From assembly GCA_024195585.1 (NCBI GenBank), contig SWBL01000101.1:1-64000 (forward strand): a DNA stretch of 64,000 nt, in the 5' to 3' direction. This DNA comes from Aureobasidium sp. EXF-3400. Lineage: Eukaryota; Ascomycota; Dothideomycetes; Dothideales; Saccotheciaceae. Positions 56,924 through 64,000 of the stretch are shown here, piece by piece (position 1 is the stretch's first letter; each line of letters opens with the position of its first letter). The translations under genes and the position numbers were made by a program. The notes under the pieces were generated by a model. It saw only the letters and a program-made list of their open reading frames with translations. It ran no database searches and was not told where the DNA came from.

Positions 56924-58422
56924 AATTCTACTGGGCGGAGCTTTCCGAGGGGTTATATTCAACTTATTTTTTGCCAGATCTGATTCTTGTTCAAGGAGAC
57001 CTTCCCTGGGCCTACAGAGGTTTATGTTATTATACAACTTAATCGTTGGTTCTTTATCGTTCAGACCTCTGGAGTTGTCTCGACGTGAGTGTTGCGTGCA
57101 TTCCGGGATAATCGTGCATCTTCCGAAGAGCCTCAGGTATCATGGGGTAAACTGGACGACTTACAGAACCCCTACCCACCGTACGACTCTGGATCCATTC
57201 ATGCTAAACATCACAGGGTCTGTCGGCGAATCAAGAGACTGCGGAAGAAAAAGGGTCGCATTGACAACAAATGTCGAGGAGTGGTCAGACCTTTTTAGGT
57301 CAGGCAGAAAACAGATCCGATGCAACCGGGTCCGAAACTCGGTAGGTGAATCGACCACGGACTCGACGGTTGTTATTGCAAAACGGTATTTGCTGTTGTT
57401 CTACAAATAGTTTGCAGGTGAGCCTGACTATATTCGATGCAATTGCAAGAAGGGAGCTCGAAAGGAGAAATGGCAGAGACGGCGGATAGATCATGGGCAA
57501 GCCGAATCAGGGAGTCGTTGATGCAAAAGCGGATCCTCGATAACAATAAAGCAGAATGAAGGGCACGCACACAACGGCCGGTTTTGAGAAGACAGAAATG
57601 CCGAATAACTTGGAAGTGGGAGGTACACTGCGTATGTACAGTTTCAACGCATCAGCTAGCCTCATGTTTGTCAAGTTCGAGGATGCCTTGCTGGTTGCGT
57701 GGCCACCCGAGTCGTCTCGATAGCTGAGATCAGGTTTCTTGATGCAAGTTTTCTCGTTGCTCACCTAAATTTTCGATAGTTAGCTTGTTAGCCAGAGCTT
57801 GGCGTAGCTCCGCTCCGCTAAGGTTGATCGGGCTCTGCGGGCATGCAGCCACTTCGCTCTTCTTCCGGGCCTTATTCTCAGCACAGACCATGTAGATGAT
57901 GCATGTGAAAGGAAAAGCTTGAGATCTGGATAAGAGACACCTGCAGGAACCGGGACGATTGTGGATTCGGAAAGCAACTACAAGAAGGACATCGATCGAA
58001 GGGTGAGCGGATGTCAATAATCGGATCAAGATGTTCCATGTGCAGCGGACCGCAGCGGTTAGCACAATAGATAGTTGGAGACTCATCGTCGGTGCACATG
58101 CCGGAAGCACCGGACAGCACGGTCGCCGATGCTGTATGACTATGCGGTCATTCGATCGCATTTCTAATCCCTAACTATATCTCTGTTCTTCCTTTTCACA
58201 CTTGCCATTCCCCTCGGACCTTCGTTTGATCCACGTCAAATACTTGTACTCGCCTCGCCCACTCACGCGCGCCTGGAGTCGCTGCTTCTGTGCTGTGGGT
58301 AACCAGACAGATCTTTTCGAGCTGGTCTCTTACATCACCTGCAAATCCCTGTCTCGACCGCTCCCTGCTCAGCAAACATCAACCATCATCCTCCCAAACA
58401 TTACACCACAACTACTCCCACA
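56924..58422. other. gene-poor stretch, upstream of four-helix membrane protein
   Basis: 1.5 kb. Frames at 57024-57410 (+) and 57730-58161 (-) are open but show no family sequence, no introns joining them to anything and poor composition. The right 230 bp are C/T-rich and probably the promoter/5' UTR of the next gene. Confidence 0.5.
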
Positions 58423-59250
58423 ATGGGCGCAACACGCGATACTGCAAGGTGAGCAGGCTGCGTTTCTCTCGCTGTTCAGAGCTGGTACTAACAATATTCG
58501 CTAGGACGCTTAGCATGGTCGTATCCTCACTCATCCTGGTCTACCATGCCGCAACAGCATACCTATGCACCTTTCTCACCAGCGACCCGCTGTATGTGTC
58601 CTTCAGCGTGACTGCATATGCCTGGTATGGCTGCGTCTTGGCTTTGTTAGGAATCTACGGATCGTTTAAGGTATCTATACGAACAGTACTGCAGCCCTGG
58701 ACTGATCACATCTAACTCGACACAGAAATCACCCACACACCTGACAATCTTCTCCAACCACTTGCTCATAGATACGGTCCTCTCTCTCGTTCCAAAAATC
58801 GGCCTGGTCTATCTTTTCCACGACGTGACTTCCGATCTCTGCTTCACCAGTAAACTCAACACGTCATTCTGGTTCCCTTCCACCACCACGGACCTGCACG
58901 GTCCCGGGCGTGTCATTCAGACTTCATCTCCTGAACAAACCCTTGGTGCGAGTATCAAGGCTCGTCGCCATTGCGAGACAGACGTTCTCATAGCTCAAAT
59001 TGCCTTCGGCGCTGTCCTCGTCTTTTGGACAATCGCTCAATGGGGTATGGGGTTGAGCGTGCGCCGATACGCTCTCAAACTAGAATTGAACAATTATCAA
59101 ACGGCCCAGTGCGTGGACGAAGAGAAGGCTTTTTACAAGGAGGAAAGTCTTGCCGATGAGTATGAGGATGCTGTAAAGAGTGTCCAGCAATGGGCACGAG
59201 GAGAGAAAGACAGCACCGCTTTCATCGAGGTTGCTGAAAAGCCCTCCTGA
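58423..59250 (+). CDS. four-helix membrane protein, function unknown
   Basis: Three exons: 58423-58448, 58505-58670 and 58726-59250 (238 aa). Four hydrophobic helices are visible: SMVVSSLILVYHAATAYLC, FSVTAYAWYGCVLALLGIYG, LLIDTVLSLVPKIGLVYLF and LIAQIAFGAVLVFWTIAQWG. A polar loop lies between helices 3 and 4 and contains Cys residues (DLCFTSK, RRHCETD). The C-terminal tail is acidic and cytosolic-looking (VDEEKAFYKEESLADEYEDAV). The topology recalls tetraspanin-like or SUR7-like fungal proteins, but I cannot place it in a family. The 8-codon first exon is supported by phase and GT-AG borders. Confidence 0.75.
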
Positions 59251-59499
59251 TTTCGACTTTTTTCTTTCCATCTTCGGAGTTCTCTGCCCAAACATTTCCC
59301 TTGGACACGATAGAAGCATTACGTTTTCTTTCATTTTCACGCATAACGTCAGCGATATACACCTATTATTCAACCTCTCATGAACCCTTCTTATCTCAGC
59401 TCAAAGCAGTCTTCCGGGCACTTGTCGACTGATCGCATCGCAGAAGCAAGAGTCGTGAGATTTTCTTTTTCCTTGATTGCGACCTTTATCTTGTCATCG

Positions 59500-60207
59500 C
59501 TAAGTGTCAGATTCGGTAGCTTTTGTGTTATGACACCAAACCACCCTCTTCCAACATGTTTGACAAGGAGTCTCACAATCACATCTACCCCAAACCAGAA
59601 CGCCGCCGCAATGCATACATGCTTCCTCCATCGTCCAACCTTGCTCGGCATCTTGATCCTGTCCAGAGATTGGGCTTGGAACAGTCCGCTCGAATCTTCC
59701 ACGATGCCATCTGCACACTCTGTTCTCCATCATGTCACCTCCAACCTGAGCACCACTGCCTTGTGCAGTTCGCTGATCCGGTACCCATTTGAACAGATTA
59801 ACAGGATACCAGCTTCGACATATCACACAACACCTTCGTGTCTCTGTCCTCTCTTCCACAGCAGTGAGAATGGCTTCTCTCTCGCAACTTGTTAACTCAC
59901 TGCATGCTCTTTTCTTGGGAGCTGGGATTGACGTGAACAAATCTCGGCTGCTGAGACGAAGAGAGATGAGCGAGTCGTATGGAAGGTGGACAGGTAAGTG
60001 CAAGGCCAATATATCGACGGGTAGCTGCAATAGTGGAAAGGCAGCATGCTGTGTTGGTTGCTTGCGAGGTTCTGGCCGAGATTTCGACTGGATCGTGGTG
60101 TCATGATCATGTTGATGGTTGGCTCGAGGGGTACTGGTTGTTGGAGGTAGAGATGTCGTAGCAACGATGGAGTGGGAGATTGTGAGAAGCTCCGAAGGCA
60201 ACCACAT
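59500..60207 (-). CDS. F-box-like protein
   Basis: Single exon, 235 aa. A stretch FPLLQLPVDILALHLPVHLP followed by DSLISLRLSSRDLF matches the Leu-Pro pattern of F-box domains, which bind Skp1 in SCF ubiquitin ligases. C-terminal Cys-rich motifs (RCCVICRSWYP, CMHCGGVLVWGRCDCETPCQTCWKR) form a possible zinc-binding site often seen in fungal F-box proteins. Substrate unknown. The N-terminal 50 residues are His/Thr/Pro-rich. The start at 60207 is the first ATG of the frame; a 5' exon cannot be excluded. Confidence 0.65.
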   Translation of the reverse strand: MWLPSELLTISHSIVATTSLPPTTSTPRANHQHDHDTTIQSKSRPEPRKQPTQHAAFPLLQLPVDILALHLPVHLPYDSLISLRLSSRDLFTSIPAPKKRACSELTSCEREAILTAVEERTETRRCCVICRSWYPVNLFKWVPDQRTAQGSGAQVGGDMMENRVCRWHRGRFERTVPSPISGQDQDAEQGWTMEEACMHCGGVLVWGRCDCETPCQTCWKRVVWCHNTKATESDT

Positions 60208-61525
60208 TGCTGCCGGTCTGACTTTGTACCAGAGTTGTCTCTGGTTACAATGCCCCTTTGTCTTGTTCGCAGATACTCTACTTGATTATCCTCTTGTGGT
60301 TCTCGGACAAGACTTTACGTCTGTTGTATCTTCGGCTGGGCAATTCTTCCGGGTTACTGTCGTCGCAAATCCACACACTCGCTGCAGCCAAAGCAGTTGC
60401 TATAGCCAATACAGAGACCAGAGTGAACATCTTGTCCAAGGCAGGGACACTTTATATAGCTTGGAAGCCGTTACGCTTATGACGGATGGTTGCTGATTTA
60501 TGATGAAACAGGATCAAGCTTGTATCCTTGGTGAAACTTGGTCCTCCCCTAGAGACGATCAGTCTCTGGCGACTGCACTTGCGGTTTGTCTTGCTCAAGA
60601 TGCCGGGTCCAGTACAAGGACGGATACACCAGGTGCCTTGTGGGGTTGGCTGCTGCAACAAATCGAATGTGTCGAATAAACAAGCAAAGCGCTTCGAAAA
60701 TCGAAAAGGCACGAATCGCGATGCTTTGTTCTTTCCAAAATTCGTTTGAAGCATTGACTCTTATATCACTTCATGTTATTGCCTTCATGACCGCGCGCTG
60801 CTCAGCTGCTTGGTGCACCTGTAGTCCACAGCCACGCAACCTCCGGCGCGTGACCAAACAAACGCTACCATTCTAGCAATTTCATTCGATTTTAGTAACA
60901 GTCTCAGCCCAAGTCGTTGTCAAGGTAAGATGACTGAGGTCATTACTCCTATTGATTGTATGCATGAAGCGTTTGATTAATTTACGTTCCTTGTTGTACC
61001 GCCCGCAAGCACCACGCCCCATGTTTCGAATCCATGCAGGGGAAGGTTGTTTCTTGAAACGTGACACTCGTTCTTCTTGGACAGCTATCATCAAACATTT
61101 GCACTCCCCGAGCCCAGGCCAACCATAGCTGTTGTACACGTCGCACCTGAGCTGTCCACGTTCCACATACAATCAAGATGGCTGACATGAATTCAAGCCA
61201 GACCTGCTTCCAGATTTGGATGCGTCTAAGTAATACGAAGCGCGTGACTGCAGCTTGCTCTTCTAGCTCCAATCCTTTGTGTATGGCGTCAAATAAATGC
61301 AGTCACAGTCTTGTAAAACTTGTGTCATGATAATTTTTGGTCGTCTGTAACGTGATCTTAGGCTTGTCTCAGAATGTTCTGGACCTCTTGAGATCGATGC
61401 TTGGAATGAATACCGAATGGAGTGGAGTTAGTTGATCTCTCGCCTTCTCGTCTTGCGAATGATGAAATCACATTCACCGTTGCCAGCGTACGGTGTTGCT
61501 ATTATGATGTCTCTTTTTAACTCTG
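60208..61525. other. intergenic, no gene seen
   Basis: 1.3 kb between two leftward genes. Several short frames occur on both strands, none with family resemblance. Confidence 0.5.
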
Positions 61526-62808
61526 TCAAGTCCAACGGAACGAGAATGTATCACGGAATTGATTAGCTGGAGCCATGTCAGTACTCAGAAATTGTAAGCA
61601 CTGCCATATTTACTTACCGTAGTCAGATACCTGACCGCAACCGCTTTGCTCCCTCTTCAACTCAGCATCGCCCAACCATGACTGTATCTTCTCCATTCGG
61701 TTGTGGCTCGAAGGATGGGTGGAAATGAATTCTGGGGGTGCGTCATGCTCCGCTGCATGCATGCGCGACCATAGTCCAACAGCGGCTGATGGATCGTAGC
61801 AAGCTTGTGCCATCATCATCAATCCGATATAATCAGCCTCGGACTACAACAATGGGTCAATCTCGAAATTTTCATGGAAGTCGATCGGATCAACACTTAC
61901 CTCCTGTTTCCTGCTTCCAGGCCTCAAGAAAGCCAGATCCACAACCATTCTCGTAAAAACATTGCCAACGTCCCCGAGACCTAAAAGCAACGAAGCAACG
62001 ATTGCGACGGGTAGAAACACGGCATAAGAGCTCATCCGCTCGGCAGAGTGATGAGCTACGTTATGCGCGATCTCATGACCAAGGACAGCAGCCCTGAAGA
62101 GAAATCGTTAGTATGACCCACGAAACGGTGTAGCGTTCAAAGTATGGTATACGCACAAACCTGCTTCACCTTGGCAAACGTCCAAGATGCCCGAGAAAAC
62201 GAACACCTTGCCGCCTGGAATCACAAAGGCATTTTTTTGTTCATCCTTGATAACGTGCACTTCCCAATTGTTGGTCTCTGCAGGTAGTCCAGAATGAGGG
62301 ATGAGACGGTTCAAGACGCGTTGGACGAGTTTGTGTTGAGGGTGCGACGGAGGCAGAATACGACCTTGGTATTCTTGGATGACTTGTTGGTACAGCTCCT
62401 GGCCAGACTGCTGCTCTGTGCTTGCAGAGACGATGTTGAAGCGTCTACGACCAGAAACCTGTGCAGTAGCTTATTAATATCAAGACCAGGTGTCCATTGC
62501 ATCTGATGATCTGAACTTACGGGCACGACTTCCAAGTTGTAGATATAGAAACCACCACATGCACCAGCCAGACCGCCAACTTCGTAGTAGAATGTTGGTC
62601 TCGCTGCCCATCGCCTCATAAGCCCTCCTGCTTGCTGGAATCTTGAGTACTGATAGCCGCCTCCTCGACCAAAACCATTGGCGTACGTTCTAGAATGCTG
62701 TTTCTGCCAAACATTGCCGCCTTTGTTTTGAAGTTGGTGAAAGATTGTTTGTCGAGGCGTAGCACGAAGAGCAGCATTCGTACTGAAGAAGGTCCTTACT
62801 GTCGCCAT
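61526..62808 (-). CDS. OMA1: mitochondrial inner-membrane metalloprotease Oma1
   Basis: Five exons: 62808-62521, 62458-62157, 62093-61901, 61843-61618 and 61566-61526 (349 aa). It is an M48-family zinc protease acting on misfolded or stress-signalled inner-membrane proteins. The N-terminus is Arg/Ser-rich, like a mitochondrial presequence (MATVRTFFSTNAALRATPRQ). A membrane segment lies near 75-95 (VGGLAGACGGFYIYNLEVV). The M48 part shows KNAFVIPGGKVFVFSGIL, AAVLGHEIAHNVAHHSAERMS with HExxH at 203-207, a second hydrophobic stretch, and the third zinc ligand E263 in SEADYIG. ISTHPSSHNRMEKIQ follows. The last 41-nt exon (ending FRDTFSFRWT) is inferred from a GT-AG pair in phase and is the least certain part. 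Confidence 0.92.
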
Positions 62809-63158
62809 GATCGAGCTGTCTTGAGCGACGCCGCTCGTGATGATCGGCTGAGGGATGTGATGGAATTAAGTGCGGAAGTGCAGTATTAGTATTGTGTGGT
62901 TCGCTGTAATGTCTTTCTCATGTGATGTTTGCTTGACGTGGTATGCGATGACGACGTCGCCAGTCACGTTTTCGGGCAGTTGCATAATCCCGCGAATCCA
63001 ACCTAAAAATTTTATACAAACAACCAACGCAGAGTCCATCATCGTTTATGGATGGATCCAGTGGCAAGTTGATTTGATAATGTTAATTAGAAATCACACA
63101 ATTCTAGCGTCTTTCTTGAACTGAGCGACAGATCGGTTTGTGCCCGAGGCTTTCGTGT
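62809..63158. other. intergenic, OMA1 promoter side
   Basis: 350 bp upstream of OMA1 and downstream of the GT69-like gene, A/T-rich; no gene seen. Confidence 0.5.
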
Positions 63159-64000
63159 CTATCTTTCAAGAGTCGGAATCTCCACCGCTTCGTTGAACCA
63201 TTCTCTAATCTCGTTACCTTCACCAAGTACAAGGAGCTGTTTGACCCCGCAAAACCCACCCGGAAGTGCGACTCTTGTAACATTCCGATAACCCCCAGAC
63301 ATATTGCCAGACACATCCCAAGCTGCATCATCAAACCCCCAAACCATCTCTTCATACTGTTCTCCCACCTCTTGTGTTCTTCTAGAATTCATGGCCGGCA
63401 GACCGAGCCTTGCGTTTAGTAACTTCTGAAGTGGAGCAAACAAACGTTCGAACCGACGGCTGATGTGAAGGTAGGCAAACATTCTGCTGCTATATGCGAC
63501 TCTGATGTACGGATTCAGATAGATATCAGCTGATGACGAGCCAGAGCGCTGAACGGCCGCTTCAAGATCCGCGTGAATCAAACAGCATTCGGAAGCGTCC
63601 CAGTATGTGTCAGGGTTGGCTCTAAATCGAATCGGGATTGTTGTATTGGGAGTGAAATTCCTCAATAAGGACGTGGTCGTTGTGTGGTCGTAGATGTCCT
63701 TGGATGTTTTGCGGGAAGACGTTATGTTGTGGTCCAGTGTCAAGTCGGCCACACCTGAATCAGCGTGTATGTCATCTGTCTGGAACCAACTCGCAGTGTT
63801 GAAGACAGTCATGCCACCCCAGCAGCTTCGCACCCTCACGGCGTCTTTTTGATCAAGCACATCCCTCCGGCTGTTTGAGTCGTCTGCACCGCTGAACCAC
63901 GGATAGATGGGCACACCAATACGATTTCCTTGATCGTCTCTCGTTGCAAACGTATCGTAGTATTTGAAAGGGTTGATGAAATCGGCAGCACAGGCAGCAT
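63159..64000 (-). CDS. GT69 (CAP59/CMT1-type) mannosyltransferase-like protein, 3' part
   Basis: The frame is open to the right edge, so the 5' part is missing; about 280 codons are visible. Conserved blocks of the cryptococcal mannosyltransferase 1 family: PFKYYDTFATRDDQGNRIG, VRVRSCWGGMTVFNTASWF, IPIRFRANPDTYWDASECCLIHADL, YLNPYIRVAYSSRMFAYL and a tail with WDVSGNMSGGYRNVTRVALPGGFCGVKQL. The WxASECCLIHADL block is the family hallmark. Characterised members transfer mannose (alpha-1,3) in the Golgi for capsule or wall glycans. An N-terminal membrane anchor and DxD-type motif would lie outside the window, so I cannot check them. Confidence 0.85.
   Translation of the reverse strand, partial: AACAADFINPFKYYDTFATRDDQGNRIGVPIYPWFSGADDSNSRRDVLDQKDAVRVRSCWGGMTVFNTASWFQTDDIHADSGVADLTLDHNITSSRKTSKDIYDHTTTTSLLRNFTPNTTIPIRFRANPDTYWDASECCLIHADLEAAVQRSGSSSADIYLNPYIRVAYSSRMFAYLHISRRFERLFAPLQKLLNARLGLPAMNSRRTQEVGEQYEEMVWGFDDAAWDVSGNMSGGYRNVTRVALPGGFCGVKQLLVLGEGNEIREWFNEAVEIPTLER

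Noticed and set aside
57024..57410. 128-codon frame in the gene-poor stretch
   Set aside because: No domain, poor composition, no supporting splice partners or family pattern.
57730..58161. 143-codon minus-strand frame
   Set aside because: Same reasons; it also lies in the likely promoter of the four-helix protein.

Overview
This is nuclear DNA from a filamentous ascomycete (Pezizomycotina). Almost every gene is split by introns of about 50-60 bp with GT...AG ends and CTAAC/CTGAC-like branch points. There are no operons. The proteins are typical fungal housekeeping types (Atg27, SRP19, Ysh1, TAF4, Spt20, LAMMER kinase, Scs7, Sur2, Oma1). The compact layout and protein styles fit a Dothideomycete, but that is inference; no marker in the window fixes the genus. 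Coding models below were built by joining open frames at splice sites so that phase and family sequence both agree.

Layout, left to right. 0-12.5 kb: first codons of RPS18 running off the left edge (-), an intracellular GH13 alpha-amylase (-), a 1705-residue Dbl-homology (RhoGEF-like) protein (-), a gene-free stretch with two 116-bp inverted-repeat elements, an EBP-family sterol-isomerase-like membrane protein (-) and Atg27 (-). 12.5-24 kb: SRP19 (+), fatty acid 2-hydroxylase Scs7 (-), an RBM39-like splicing factor (+), an unrecognised 558-residue protein (-) and a large PHD-finger protein (-). 24-28 kb: a decayed MFS drug transporter (+), the only clear pseudogene. 28-43.7 kb: a dense core of Ysh1/CPSF73 (-), TAF4 (+), a ZNF511-like zinc-finger protein (-), an EST1/SMG7-like protein (+), a carnosine N-methyltransferase-like protein (-), proteasome chaperone 4 (+), an AP-endonuclease-like protein (-) and a class III aminotransferase (+). 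44.8-55.4 kb: LAMMER kinase (+), sphinganine C4-hydroxylase Sur2 (-), a Cys-rich/LysM/UBA-like protein (+), a kelch protein (-) and Spt20 (+). 55.4-58.4 kb: a gene-poor stretch with an intron-containing tRNA-Asn, an inverted half copy of it, and a tRNA-Val. 58.4-64 kb: a four-helix membrane protein (+), an F-box-like protein (-), the mitochondrial protease Oma1 (-), and a GT69 mannosyltransferase-like gene running off the right edge (-).

The genes do not form one pathway or a secondary-metabolite cluster. Loose themes are mRNA synthesis and processing (TAF4, Spt20, Ysh1, RBM39-like, SMG7-like, LAMMER kinase), sphingolipid hydroxylation (Scs7, Sur2) and protein targeting or quality control (SRP19, Atg27, PAC4, Oma1). 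I found no convincing new multi-gene system. The features most worth a second look are the pair of 116-bp foldback elements, the tRNA-Asn half-copy inverted repeat, the graded decay of the transporter, a possible 31-bp intron, and the unusual LysM/PPxY/UBA-like protein.
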